Shown: in pieces, positions 17,530 to 26,239 of the stretch
Numbering within the stretch: position 1 is the stretch's first letter
Layout: every line of letters begins with the position of its first letter
Origin: Bacteroidota bacterium
GTDB lineage: Bacteria > Bacteroidota > Bacteroidia > JAFLBG01
Assembly: GCA_017303975.1 (NCBI GenBank)
Contig: JAFLBG010000031.1
Span: 1-45,302 of the forward strand
Direction: 5' to 3'
DNA: 45,302 nucleotides
Notes under the pieces: model-generated
What the model was told of the DNA's origin: nothing
Seen by the model: only the letters and a program-made list of their open reading frames with translations
Database searches by the model: none
Made by a program: the position numbers and the translations under genes

Positions 17530-18339
17530 TTAAATAGTATTCATTCTACTTAAAAAATCAGGTAAAATCCTTCGCGCAACTGGTACTTGAAATTCGTCTG
17601 ATAAAAATAGAATATTCCCCTCCTTTCGGCTAAACTCCTTCAAATGATGAGCTATATTAACAATAAACGAACGATGTGTTCTAAAAAACAAACGTTTATC
17701 CAAAATATCTTCGAAGCGTTTAATACTACCGCAGCTCAAATACTTACGTTTATTGGTTAGATAAATAGTTGTGTAATTTTCATCAGCTTCTAAAAAAATT
17801 ATTTCCTCATTACGTGCCACCACAAAACCATCACTTGTAGGAATAGCAATACTTCCAGGAGTTCCAGATGTAACTAAACTATCCAACATTTTTTGAATTG
17901 AGTTGGTAGGTACTTCCTGCACATCATCTTCATTAGCAGCTACATCGCCCACAGGTTGTGGCTTAGCTACCGATTTAGACTTTACCACTTTGGCTACGGA
18001 ATTTCGCAATTCTTCAATATCGATAGGCTTTTCCAAATAATCAATTGCATTTGCTTTAAATGCTTTTAATGCAAATTGATTGTGCGCTGTGGTAAAAACA
18101 ACATCAAAATCACGTTTTGCGAGAGAACTTAAAAACATAAACCCATCCTCTCCGGGCATTTTTATATCTAGAAAAACTAATTCAGGTTTTGTTTCATCCA
18201 CCAAGGCCTTAGCTTTATCTGCCGACTCCGCAATTCCGACAACCTCAATTTCCGGACAAAATTCTTCAAGCATCATTTTAAGATTGCTTCTTGCATTAAA
18301 CTCATCATCTACAACAAGGGTTCTAATTTTTGGTGTCAT
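17530..18339 (-). CDS. LytTR-family response regulator (REC-LytTR)
   Basis: 269 residues. The N-terminal receiver domain has the acidic pair D11-D12, the phospho-acceptor aspartate D58 (VFLDIKMPGEDG), the conserved threonine in FTTAH and the lysine in LEKPID. A low-complexity linker of about 40 residues (125-165) leads to a LytTR DNA-binding domain (about 165-265: FLEADENYTTIYL, FFRTHRSFIVNI). LytTR regulators bind direct repeats upstream of target genes. No histidine kinase of the LytS/YehU type lies next to it, so it is an orphan in this window. The targets cannot be read from the sequence. Confidence 0.95.
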   Translation of the reverse strand: MTPKIRTLVVDDEFNARSNLKMMLEEFCPEIEVVGIAESADKAKALVDETKPELVFLDIKMPGEDGFMFLSSLAKRDFDVVFTTAHNQFALKAFKANAIDYLEKPIDIEELRNSVAKVVKSKSVAKPQPVGDVAANEDDVQEVPTNSIQKMLDSLVTSGTPGSIAIPTSDGFVVARNEEIIFLEADENYTTIYLTNKRKYLSCGSIKRFEDILDKRLFFRTHRSFIVNIAHHLKEFSRKEGNILFLSDEFQVPVARRILPDFLSRMNTI

Positions 18340-18454
18340 ATTCTGGTGTTTCTTTAAACTTAATTTTTTTTTAGGAAATAGTAAAATATATATGTATTAC
18401 TTTTCATTTATATCTATTTTTTTCTAGATTAGTGGGTATTAACATAAAAAAGCT

Positions 18455-19330
18455 ATGAACATAAAATCTATTTCGATTAGAACTGCATTAGTTGCAAGTG
18501 TACTTACAATTTACTCCTGTGGTGGTGGTGAACCTAAAGAATCTCCAGATACTGCTCCAACAACAGACTCTACCGAAGTACAAGCGGAAGTAGAATCAGA
18601 AGCACCAACCTATCCATTGCCATCTCCGCTTCAAATTGCATCTATTTTTAAAAAATCAGGATTGAAATATTTTGAAGGATTAACAAACCCGACATCAAAT
18701 ATTTCTAAATACTCATCAAACACAAGCAAATCAATCAACCTAGGTGTATATAGTGCAGATATGGCATATGCTGCATTAAACAAGCAAAATCAAGCCACTA
18801 TTGATTATTTGAAAGCTTCTCGCCAATTGGCAGATCAAATGGGCATGGGCAGCATTTTCGAAACAAATAATCTATTTAAACGTTTTGAAAAAAATGTTTC
18901 TAACGAAGATTCGCTTGCTTCTATTATTGCCGAATTGCAAATGGAAACAGATATGTATTTAGAGGATAACGAACGCGAACATGTTTCGGCTATTGTATTT
19001 GCAGGCGCTTGGACAGAAAGCATGTACATAGGCTCAAAAGTATACGAAAAAAATAAAGATGCTAAAATTACTGCACGTATTGTTGAGCAAATGACTATAT
19101 TAACAAACATTATTCATGTGTTAAAATCATATGAAGCAAAAGACAACACAATCACTTCTATTGTAACTGATTTGTCGTTAATTAAAGATACCTATGCAGG
19201 TTTAGAAAGTGTAAAAAAAGCACAAGCTAACGATAGCGAAGACGCACCAGCCATTGTATTAACTGAAGCGGAAGCAATGTTGGTTTCTAAACAAATTATT
19301 GAGGTTAGAACCAAATTTATAAACGGGTAA
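18455..19330 (+). CDS. Conserved-looking lipoprotein of unknown function
   Basis: 291 residues. The N-terminus is a lipoprotein signal with lipobox TIYSC22 followed by GGGEPKES, then a Ser/Thr/Glu-rich linker (about 26-50) and a largely helical domain (55-290). The C+2/C+3 glycines argue against retention by an Asp signal. I do not recognise the domain. It contains INLGVYSADMAYAALNKQ and VFAGAWTESMYIGSKVYEK, segments that look like a helical bundle with small-residue packing. It is followed 35 bases later by another exported protein and then thrS. A role at the inner face of the outer membrane is inferred only from the lipobox. Confidence 0.8.
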   Translation: MNIKSISIRTALVASVLTIYSCGGGEPKESPDTAPTTDSTEVQAEVESEAPTYPLPSPLQIASIFKKSGLKYFEGLTNPTSNISKYSSNTSKSINLGVYSADMAYAALNKQNQATIDYLKASRQLADQMGMGSIFETNNLFKRFEKNVSNEDSLASIIAELQMETDMYLEDNEREHVSAIVFAGAWTESMYIGSKVYEKNKDAKITARIVEQMTILTNIIHVLKSYEAKDNTITSIVTDLSLIKDTYAGLESVKKAQANDSEDAPAIVLTEAEAMLVSKQIIEVRTKFING

Positions 19331-19365
19331 TTATAATTTACACTTCAAAATAATATTCATACAAA

Positions 19366-19848
19366 ATGAAAAAAATAATCTCTGCTCTTTTACTTACTAC
19401 TATTTTAGTATTTGTATTCAACGTACATACAAATGCACAATGTAAGGCAAAACAAATAGCAAAAAGTTGCCGTGGTGCAATGAAACCTTATTATTACGAT
19501 GGTTTTGCAGAAAGCGAAATTACTATTGGAAAAAAAGCGAAGAAACAAGAAATAGAATTTACTGCATTCGGAAAACAAAAATACAAATTGATTTTTTGCA
19601 CATCCGGCTTTCCTGAAAATGTAAGTATTAACATTTACGACAAAGGAAAAACCAAACCAAACAGAACCAAAGTGTATAGCAACGAAAGCATTAATAAAGC
19701 GGAATGGGTTGTAGCACCTGCAAAAACAACAACATACTATATTGAGTACGATATTCCGGAAGGAACATCTGCTCCAAGAAAAGAATGTGTGATAATGCTT
19801 ATAGGATTTGATGAAAAATCGGCCGTTGGTTATGGCGATGACGAGTAA
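19366..19848 (+). CDS. Small exported protein of unknown function
   Basis: 160 residues with a clear signal peptide (cleavage expected after NA24, before QCKAKQ) and a mature part dominated by short beta-strands (EIEFTAFGKQKYKLIFC; VSINIYDKG; TTYYIEYDIPEG). Four cysteines in the mature region (CKAK, KSCRG, IFCTS, KECVI) could form two disulfides, which fits an extracytoplasmic location. The family is not recognised. It lies between the lipoprotein gene and thrS (14 bases from the thrS start), so it may be part of one transcript with the translation genes. No Shine-Dalgarno is present. Confidence 0.75.
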   Translation: MKKIISALLLTTILVFVFNVHTNAQCKAKQIAKSCRGAMKPYYYDGFAESEITIGKKAKKQEIEFTAFGKQKYKLIFCTSGFPENVSINIYDKGKTKPNRTKVYSNESINKAEWVVAPAKTTTYYIEYDIPEGTSAPRKECVIMLIGFDEKSAVGYGDDE

Positions 19849-19862
19849 CAGCTTAAAAATTT

Positions 19863-21806
19863 ATGGAAAGTACAATTAGTGTTACCTTGCCGGATGGCTC
19901 TGTAAGGCAATACCCAAAAGGAACGAGTGCCATGCAAATAGCATCGAGCATTAGTGAAGGGTTGGCTCGCAATGTGCTTGCAGCTAAAGTAAATAACGAC
20001 ATTTGGGATGCTAGTCGATCCATAGATACAGATTGCAATCTAAAACTAATTACCTGGGATGATCCAGACGGTAAATCTACCTTATGGCATTCCTCTGCCC
20101 ACCTTATGGCAGAAGCTTTAGAGGCATTGTATCCCAATGTTAAATTTGGAATTGGACCCGCCATAGAAACCGGATTTTATTACGATGTAGATTTGGGCTC
20201 TCAAATTTTATCATCGGATGATTTCAAAAAAATTGAAGATAAAATGCTTCAATTAGCTCAACAAAAAAACAACTATGTTCGCAAAGAAGTTTCTAAAAAA
20301 GATGCAATAGCTTACTTTACAGAAAAAGGAGACGAGTATAAATTAGATTTATTAAAGGATTTAGAAGACGGTACCATTACATTTTACCAACAAGGTAATT
20401 TTGTTGATTTATGCCGTGGCCCTCACATTCCAAACACCAGCTTTATAAAAGCTGTGAAACTAATGAATTTGGCTGGTGCATACTGGAAAGGCGATGAAAA
20501 GAACAAACAACTAACCAGGATATACGGTGTTACTTTTACTAAACAAAAAGAATTAACCGATTATCTTTTATTGCTCGAAGAAGCAAAAAAACGCGACCAC
20601 AGAAAACTTGGAAAAGAGTTAGAATTATTTACTTTTTCTGAAAAAGTTGGAATGGGTCTTCCGATGTGGCTTCCCAAAGGGGCAATGTTGAGAGAAAAAT
20701 TAGTGCAGTTTCTTCAAAAAGCACAAGTTAAATCAGGATATCTTCCGGTAATTACACCTCATATTGGGAATAAAAATCTATATATAACATCAGGGCATTA
20801 CGAAAAATACGGAAAAGACTCCTTTCAACCGATTAATACTCCACACGAAGGGGAGCAATTTTTCTTAAAACCGATGAACTGTCCGCATCATTGCGAAATT
20901 TACAAATCATCTCCAAAATCATACAAAGACTTACCGGTACGCTATTCCGAGTTTGGCACTGTTTATAGATACGAAATGGCGGGGGAATTACACGGATTAA
21001 CCCGCGTAAGAGGCTTTACACAAGATGATGCCCACTTATTTTGCCGTCCGGATCAAGTAAAAGAAGAGTTTTGCAAAGTAATTGATTTAGTGCTTTATGT
21101 GTTTAAAGCACTGGATTTTACAGATTATACAGCCCAAATCTCATTGCGCGACCCTGAAAACAAAACTAAATACATTGGTTCAGACGAAAATTGGAAATTG
21201 GCAGAGCAAGCCATCATTGAATCTGCTGCCGAAAAAGGACTTAAAACAGTTGTTGAATTAGGAGAAGCTGCATTCTATGGCCCAAAATTGGATTTTATGG
21301 TTAAAGATGCGCTCGGAAGAAAATGGCAATTGGGAACAATACAAGTAGATTATAACTTACCTGAATGCTTTGAATTGGAATATACAGGTAGCGACAACCA
21401 AAAACACCGCCCTGTAATGATTCACAGAGCTCCATTTGGCTCGTTAGAACGATTTGTGGCAGTTTTGATAGAGCATTGTGCCGGAAATTTTCCGTTATGG
21501 CTAACACCGGACCAACTTTCAATACTTCCGATAAGTGATAAATTTAATAATTATGGCGAAAAAGTTTTAAATTATCTAAAAAATTCCGATATTCGCGCCC
21601 TATTTGATGATCGTTCTGAAAAAATTGGAAAGAAAATTAGAGAGTCGGAAATAAAGAAAATTCCAATGATGTTGGTTATAGGAGAGAAGGAAGAAACTAA
21701 CAACGAAGTGGCTGTTAGGCTTCATGGAGGTAAGGATTTAGGAACCATGTCGTTAGAAAATTTTGTTAGTTTTTTCAAACAAGAAGAAAATAAAGTATTA
21801 AACTAA
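19863..21806 (+). CDS. thrS: Threonyl-tRNA synthetase
   Basis: Class II aminoacyl-tRNA synthetase charging tRNA-Thr. 647 residues, full length. The N-terminal TGS domain (about 1-65) is followed by the editing domain with [11 protein letters not shown], the catalytic core with zinc ligands C340 (MNCPHH), H391 (TQDDAH) and H521 ([12 protein letters not shown]), and a C-terminal anticodon-binding domain (about 545-640). It heads the classic thrS-infC-rpmI-rplT order found in many bacteria. The infC start is only 15 bases after its stop. No T-box or thrS-leader structure was recognised upstream. Confidence 0.99.
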   Translation: MESTISVTLPDGSVRQYPKGTSAMQIASSISEGLARNVLAAKVNNDIWDASRSIDTDCNLKLITWDDPDGKSTLWHSSAHLMAEALEALYPNVKFGIGPAIETGFYYDVDLGSQILSSDDFKKIEDKMLQLAQQKNNYVRKEVSKKDAIAYFTEKGDEYKLDLLKDLEDGTITFYQQGNFVDLCRGPHIPNTSFIKAVKLMNLAGAYWKGDEKNKQLTRIYGVTFTKQKELTDYLLLLEEAKKRDHRKLGKELELFTFSEKVGMGLPMWLPKGAMLREKLVQFLQKAQVKSGYLPVITPHIGNKNLYITSGHYEKYGKDSFQPINTPHEGEQFFLKPMNCPHHCEIYKSSPKSYKDLPVRYSEFGTVYRYEMAGELHGLTRVRGFTQDDAHLFCRPDQVKEEFCKVIDLVLYVFKALDFTDYTAQISLRDPENKTKYIGSDENWKLAEQAIIESAAEKGLKTVVELGEAAFYGPKLDFMVKDALGRKWQLGTIQVDYNLPECFELEYTGSDNQKHRPVMIHRAPFGSLERFVAVLIEHCAGNFPLWLTPDQLSILPISDKFNNYGEKVLNYLKNSDIRALFDDRSEKIGKKIRESEIKKIPMMLVIGEKEETNNEVAVRLHGGKDLGTMSLENFVSFFKQEENKVLN

Positions 21807-21810
21807 ATAT

Positions 21811-21816
21811 AGGAGG
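21811..21816 (+). promoter_or_regulatory. Perfect Shine-Dalgarno of infC
   Basis: AGGAGG stands five bases before the ATA codon at 21822, just after the thrS stop (21804-21806). Almost no other gene in the window has such a site, and it fixes the otherwise unrecognisable infC start. Confidence 0.85.
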
Positions 21817-21821
21817 TTACC

Positions 21822-22421
21822 ATAGCAACACAATTTAATGGTCCAAAACCGGGAGGAGGACCAAGACCATTTCAACCAAGAGGAGGATTTAATCCTTACA
21901 GAGGCCCTAAAAAAGAGGCAGCTCATCAAATAAATGAGCTTATTCGAGCAAAAACTGTTCGCGTAGTAGGAGAAGGCATAGAACCTGGAGTTTATCCAAT
22001 TGAGCAAGCGTTAAAAATTGCTCAAGATGCAGGTTTAGATTTAGTAGAAATTTCAGGAACTGCGGTTCCTCCCGTATGTAAGGTAATTGATTATAAGAAA
22101 TTTTTATACGAACAAAAAAAGAAGCAAAAAGAGTTAAAAGCTAAAGCTGCAAAGGTTGTTGTAAAAGAGATTCGCTTTGGACCGCATACAGATGAGCACG
22201 ATTTCAATTTTAAAAAGAATCATGCTATCAAATTTTTACAAGAAGGCTCGAAAGTAAAAGCTTTTGTAATGTTTAGAGGAAGAACGATAATGTTTAAAGA
22301 GCAAGGCGAAATTTTATTGTTACGTTTTGCACAAGAGTTGGATGAGTACGGGAAACCAGAAAAACTTCCAGCATTAGAAGGTAAAAGGATGTTTATGCTG
22401 ATAACACCTAAGAAGAAGTAA
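21822..22421 (+). CDS. infC: Translation initiation factor IF-3, ATA start codon
   Basis: 199 residues. The frame contains IF-3 motifs: [16 protein letters not shown], the N-domain segment [31 protein letters not shown], and the C-domain [15 protein letters not shown]...[13 protein letters not shown]. An upstream in-frame TAG at 21810-21812 bounds it, and the only codon in position behind AGGAGG is ATA (21822-21824). The first in-frame ATG lies deep in the C-domain, so it cannot be the start. IF-3 rejects non-canonical start codons, and in E. coli the AUU start of infC creates negative autoregulation; the ATA here probably does the same. A Gly/Pro/Arg-rich N-terminal tail (residues 7-30) precedes the conserved domain. 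Callers that accept only ATG/GTG/TTG miss this gene. Confidence 0.95.
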   Translation: MATQFNGPKPGGGPRPFQPRGGFNPYRGPKKEAAHQINELIRAKTVRVVGEGIEPGVYPIEQALKIAQDAGLDLVEISGTAVPPVCKVIDYKKFLYEQKKKQKELKAKAAKVVVKEIRFGPHTDEHDFNFKKNHAIKFLQEGSKVKAFVMFRGRTIMFKEQGEILLLRFAQELDEYGKPEKLPALEGKRMFMLITPKKK

Positions 22422-22458
22422 AATAAAATAAATTAGAAACAATATAATTTTTATACAA

Positions 22459-22653
22459 ATGCCTAAGATGAAGACCAATTCCAGCGCAAAAAAAAGGTTT
22501 AAAGTAACCGGCTCTGGAAAAATTAAAAGAAAGCAAGCATTCAAAAGACATATTTTGACCAAAAAAGATACTAAAAGAAAAAGAAAATTAACGAAAGATG
22601 GATTAGTGCATGTATCTGACATGAACAGAGTAATGGACATGCTAGGAATGTAA
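22459..22653 (+). CDS. rpmI: 50S ribosomal protein L35
   Basis: 64 residues, the normal length of bL35, very basic, with the family opening [21 protein letters not shown] and [16 protein letters not shown]. It starts at an ATG 37 bases after infC without a Shine-Dalgarno. It belongs to the 50S subunit and is encoded, as usual, between infC and rplT. Confidence 0.98.
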   Translation: MPKMKTNSSAKKRFKVTGSGKIKRKQAFKRHILTKKDTKRKRKLTKDGLVHVSDMNRVMDMLGM

Positions 22654-22678
22654 ATTTCAATAAATTAATTATAAACCC

Positions 22679-22720
22679 GACAATCAGCTCAATAAGTCTT
22701 AGAAATAAGCGCTGCTTGTC
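22679..22720 (+). promoter_or_regulatory. Hairpin in the rpmI-rplT gap, candidate L20 leader element
   Basis: GACAATCAGC (22679-22688) and GCTGCTTGTC (22711-22720) pair at 9 of 10 positions around a 22-base loop, ending 15 bases before the rplT ATG. No T-tract follows, so it is not a terminator. L20 autoregulation through mRNA structure is known in this operon family in other bacteria, but the link here is inferred. Confidence 0.45.
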
Positions 22721-22735
22721 AAAAAACAAAAAGTT

Positions 22736-23080
22736 ATGCCAAGATCGGTAAACGCGGTTGCATCAAGAGCAAGACGCAAAAAGGTACTAAAACAAACAAA
22801 AGGGTATTGGGGTTCACGTAAAAACGTTTGGACAATTGCAAAAAACGTTCGTGAAAAAGGTTTAACATATGCTTATCGCGATAGAAAAACCAAAAAACGT
22901 AATTTTAGAGCACTTTGGATTCAACGTATTAATGCTGGTGTAAGAGAATTCGGAATGTCTTATTCTGAGTTTATGGGTAAAATTCACACTAAAAATATTG
23001 ATATAAACAGAAAGGTTTTAGCTGATTTAGCGCTAAACAATCCGGATGCTTTTAAAGCAATTGTAGAATCTGTAAAATAG
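22736..23080 (+). CDS. rplT: 50S ribosomal protein L20
   Basis: 114 residues, standard for bL20, with [56 protein letters not shown] and GMSYSEFM. It binds 23S rRNA early in 50S assembly and in several bacteria represses its own operon. It is the last gene of thrS-infC-rpmI-rplT and is followed 20 bases later by a strong terminator. Confidence 0.98.
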   Translation: MPRSVNAVASRARRKKVLKQTKGYWGSRKNVWTIAKNVREKGLTYAYRDRKTKKRNFRALWIQRINAGVREFGMSYSEFMGKIHTKNIDINRKVLADLALNNPDAFKAIVESVK

Positions 23081-23099
23081 AATTTACATCCAATAAAAG

Positions 23100-23130
23100 A
23101 AAAACCCACGCAAATGCGTGGGTTTTTCTT
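23100..23130 (+). terminator. Intrinsic terminator after rplT
   Basis: The stem cccacgca (23105-23112) / tgcgtggg (23115-23122), extended by A's on the left and a T5 run on the right, is GC-rich for this genome. It ends the translation operon. Confidence 0.92.
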
Positions 23131-23185
23131 TTATACTAAATCCTACCATACTAAACCGCACACTTATTGCGTTAGCTTACTTACT

Positions 23186-23806
23186 ATGCTACCTAAATCC
23201 CCCATACAATTATCAATTATACTGCACACTTGTCTGTTTTTTAGCGTAGTTGCGCAAACAAACACAACAAAAGAGCCTGCCAAACAATCTTCATCAACAG
23301 ATTGCCCAACTTGGAATACGAAGAAAAAATCGAGCAAAGCAGATTACTTGGAATATTTGAGAAACAATCAAGGCAAAAAAAAGGAAACGGCTAAGCCAAC
23401 CGATACCAAGATTGTAAAAAACGAAGAAAAAAATAGTAACGAAAAACCCACCACAGAAAACTCTACTTTTTATACTCGAAAACGATATACTAAAAACGAA
23501 ACAACCAAAGAAACTATCCAGTTTGAAGGCGTTAAACAAGATGTATCAAAACGAGAAGATAAGAAATCGGAAAAATTAGTAGAACCTGTTTTAGAAAAAG
23601 AAGAAACTTCCATAAATACTTCTGTACAACCTGCTATTCAAAAAGAAGAAACAATTAGTCCAGAAAATAGTGCAAAGATTGATGCTCCAACTACTCCAGA
23701 AAAAAACAAAAAATCAAAAACTGAAAAAAAATTGACCAAATTATTTAGCAGGAAAAACAACAAGGCGCATAAGCCCAATTATAAAAAGTGTCCAAAGTTT
23801 TCGTAA
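23186..23806 (+). CDS. Exported low-complexity Lys/Glu/Thr-rich protein
   Basis: 206 residues from the ATG at 23186, which opens a signal peptide (LSIILHTCLFFSVVAQ). The longer frame beginning at 23114 starts inside the rplT terminator and is rejected. The mature protein is rich in K, E, T, N and S, with a short motif CPTWNTKKKSSKADYLEYLR near its start and a very basic C-terminus (TKLFSRKNNKAHKPNYKKCPKFS). It appears largely disordered. No family is recognised; such proteins occur as poorly conserved, lineage-specific genes. It lies alone behind the terminator. An open frame overlapping its 3' end and running to 23968 is noted in the findings. Confidence 0.6.
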   Translation: MLPKSPIQLSIILHTCLFFSVVAQTNTTKEPAKQSSSTDCPTWNTKKKSSKADYLEYLRNNQGKKKETAKPTDTKIVKNEEKNSNEKPTTENSTFYTRKRYTKNETTKETIQFEGVKQDVSKREDKKSEKLVEPVLEKEETSINTSVQPAIQKEETISPENSAKIDAPTTPEKNKKSKTEKKLTKLFSRKNNKAHKPNYKKCPKFS

Positions 23807-23992
23807 GCACATATTGCTGTTGTTTTTTGAGCGAATTCCAACAGTTGGCTTGTTCGGAGCACTTCAAAATAAACTTGTACGAAAGATTGATAGTAGCGAC
23901 TTCGATGTTGTACTTTATCGCCAATTAAGAAAGCAGGCCATTAGTTTTTCAAAAACTAATACTACCTAATTATACTTTAATTTGAAAAAAAA

Positions 23993-24580
23993 TTATATCT
24001 CGCCACTCTCAATTAGATAAATAACATCCTCTATCATTTTGTCTTTCCCTTTGGGGTCGTATTCCGACTTTAAGGAAGAACCAAACAACGATGCAAGGGA
24101 TTGCCACATAAATGCAGAAAAAGAACCTCGCAAATCTTTTACAAGCTCATACGATGTTTCTCCCGTTTGACGATCAATTAGTTTTATTAAAATTTTCCCT
24201 TGCGTTACGGTAAGTTTTTTAAGGTCGGCTGCAAACTGCTGTTTTAGCTCTTCTTCGGCAGTTTTCATGTAACGCTTGCGCTCTATTTCATTTTTCATGG
24301 TAGCCAACTTTGCATTGTACTCCTTTAGCTTAGCTTCCGCCATAATTGCATACGGATATACCTTTTTAACATCGCGTTTTAGCTTCCAATAAATTTCTTG
24401 TTGTTTTTTATTCTTAAATATTCTATCTCCAACAATTCTAACTTCGTTCAAGCTTATGTATGGCATGGTATCTCCGTCAACAATAACGGCTCTAACAGGA
24501 ATCCCCTTTAAAGCATTAGTTTCCTGTGCCGATAGAAAACCGACAAAGAATAAACAAACAAAGGACAGAATATATTTCAT
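23993..24580 (-). CDS. DUF4294 family exported protein
   Basis: 195 residues with a signal peptide (MKYILSFVCLFFVGFLSAQ). The body matches my recollection of DUF4294, a Bacteroidota protein family of unknown function: VIVDGDTMPYISLNEVRIV, the YWKLKRDVKKVYPYA motif, a long charged helix (about 85-130), and GKILIKLIDRQTGETSYELVKDLRGSFSAFMWQS. It is 64 bases downstream of the biotin carboxylase gene on the same strand and may be co-transcribed with it. The C-terminal part looks membrane-peripheral rather than membrane-spanning. No enzymatic motif is visible. Confidence 0.8.
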   Translation of the reverse strand: MKYILSFVCLFFVGFLSAQETNALKGIPVRAVIVDGDTMPYISLNEVRIVGDRIFKNKKQQEIYWKLKRDVKKVYPYAIMAEAKLKEYNAKLATMKNEIERKRYMKTAEEELKQQFAADLKKLTVTQGKILIKLIDRQTGETSYELVKDLRGSFSAFMWQSLASLFGSSLKSEYDPKGKDKMIEDVIYLIESGEI

Positions 24581-24644
24581 TAACTACTTAAATGGCAAAA
24601 TATGTGCCAATCCTAACACATTAAACGCAACAATTTAAAAAAAG

Positions 24645-26129
24645 TTACCGATTTTGCTTCCATTTCGAAACTTTTTTGGGTGTTGCTGCAACTGCCCCAC
24701 CTGCGTTAACCAACTGACTGTCAGCATACAAAAACACAGACAATGCGGCTGCCAACTCATTAATTGCAATATTCTTCTTCTTAAAATTTTGCGGGTCGAA
24801 ATATTTTTTCACAAAATGAGTATCGAAATTTCCGGATATAAATGCCTCATGATTCAATACGAATCGGCAAAAATCGAGTGTTGTTTCTACACCTGTTATT
24901 TCATAATCATCAATAGCTCGAATAGTTCTATCAATAGCTTCCTTGCGAGTTCCTGCATGACACACTAATTTTGCAATCATGGGGTCGTAATAAATTGAGA
25001 TATCCATCCCCTCTTCAAATCCATCATCTACGCGAATCCCCGGCCCTTTAGGAATTCTGTAGGTTGCCAATTTCCCGATATCAGGTAAAAAATTATTAGC
25101 CGGATCTTCAGCATATACACGCACTTCAATGGCATGACCATTTATTTTCAAATCTTCTTGGGTAAACGAAAGCTTTTCGCCTCGAGCAACTCTAATTTGC
25201 TCCTTTACCAAATCTACTCCGGTTATCATCTCTGTTACCGGGTGCTCTACCTGTAACCGAGTATTCATTTCTAAAAAATAAAAATTTTTATTTTCATCCA
25301 GTAAAAACTCTACCGTACCAGCTCCTTCGTAATTACAAGCTTTGGCAACAGCAACAGCACACTCACCCATTTGCCTGCGCAATTCAGGGTTTAATACAGA
25401 TGAAGGAGCTTCCTCCACCACTTTTTGATGTCTGCGCTGAACAGAACATTCGCGCTCAAACAAATAAACTACATTTCCGTGGCTATCGCCCAATACCTGA
25501 ATTTCGATATGACGAGGGCCTGCTACATATTTCTCGATAAAAACAGAACCATCTCCAAAAGCAGATGTAGCTTCACTTACAGCCAACTTCATTTGCTCTT
25601 CAAACATCTCTACATTATCTACAATGCGCATCCCTTTACCACCACCACCGGCACTTGCTTTAATCAATATTGGAAATCCTATAGACGTTGCAATTTTCTT
25701 TGCGGCATTTACATCTGTTATAGCCTCTTCGGTACCAGGAACTAAGGGTATTTTATATTTCTTGGCAGCATTCTTTGCAGAAAGTTTATCGCCCATCATA
25801 TCCATTGAGTAAGGAGATGGTCCAATAAATACAATGCCTGCATCTTTTACCTTTTGCGCAAACTCGGCATTTTCAGATAAAAAACCATAACCGGGATGAA
25901 TACCTTCTACGCTCAACTCCTTAGCTACTTTTATAATCTTATCCATATTCAAATAAGATTGAGAAGAAGCCGGAGGACCAATACAAACGGCTTCATCAGC
26001 ATACCTTACAAAAGGTGCATTTCTATCTGCTTCGGAAAATATTGCAACTGTAGAAATGCCCATTTCTTTGCAAGAGCGCATTACTCGCAATGCAATTTCG
26101 CCTCTATTGGCAACTAAAATTTTACGCAT
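24645..26129 (-). CDS. accC: Biotin carboxylase subunit of an acetyl-/propionyl-CoA carboxylase
   Basis: ATP-grasp enzyme that carboxylates biotin on its carrier protein, a first step toward malonyl-CoA or methylmalonyl-CoA. 494 residues: N-terminal domain KILVANRGEIALRVMRS, glycine-rich loop KASAGGGGKGMRIV, ERECSVQRRHQKVVEEAPS, and the EMNTRLQVEHPVTE signature. It is about 45 residues longer than the E. coli AccC (449 aa), with a C-terminal tail ending KVSKWKQNR and no biotinyl domain, so the carrier is a separate protein. The length resembles the subunit I associate with acyl-CoA (propionyl) carboxylases in Bacteroidota, so accC is used loosely. The carboxyltransferase and carrier genes are not adjacent. 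An ECF sigma gene lies 110 bases upstream on the same strand. Confidence 0.93.
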   Translation of the reverse strand: MRKILVANRGEIALRVMRSCKEMGISTVAIFSEADRNAPFVRYADEAVCIGPPASSQSYLNMDKIIKVAKELSVEGIHPGYGFLSENAEFAQKVKDAGIVFIGPSPYSMDMMGDKLSAKNAAKKYKIPLVPGTEEAITDVNAAKKIATSIGFPILIKASAGGGGKGMRIVDNVEMFEEQMKLAVSEATSAFGDGSVFIEKYVAGPRHIEIQVLGDSHGNVVYLFERECSVQRRHQKVVEEAPSSVLNPELRRQMGECAVAVAKACNYEGAGTVEFLLDENKNFYFLEMNTRLQVEHPVTEMITGVDLVKEQIRVARGEKLSFTQEDLKINGHAIEVRVYAEDPANNFLPDIGKLATYRIPKGPGIRVDDGFEEGMDISIYYDPMIAKLVCHAGTRKEAIDRTIRAIDDYEITGVETTLDFCRFVLNHEAFISGNFDTHFVKKYFDPQNFKKKNIAINELAAALSVFLYADSQLVNAGGAVAATPKKVSKWKQNR

Positions 26130-26239
26130 AGATTAAAAGTAAATGCAACGTTAAAAAGTACATGTTGCACTTACTAATGTACTAAAACAGGAAATAATTT
26201 GCGAATATATTTTTAGGGGATACTATAAATTTTTTCTCC

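Noticed and set aside
23114-23185. Extended N-terminus of the low-complexity protein from 23114
   Set aside because: The start lies inside the rplT terminator hairpin; the ATG at 23186 gives a proper signal peptide.
23940-23960. attagttttt/aaaaactaat palindrome as a terminator
   Set aside because: The arms leave almost no loop and no T-tract follows on either strand, so it is at most a weak A/T hairpin.
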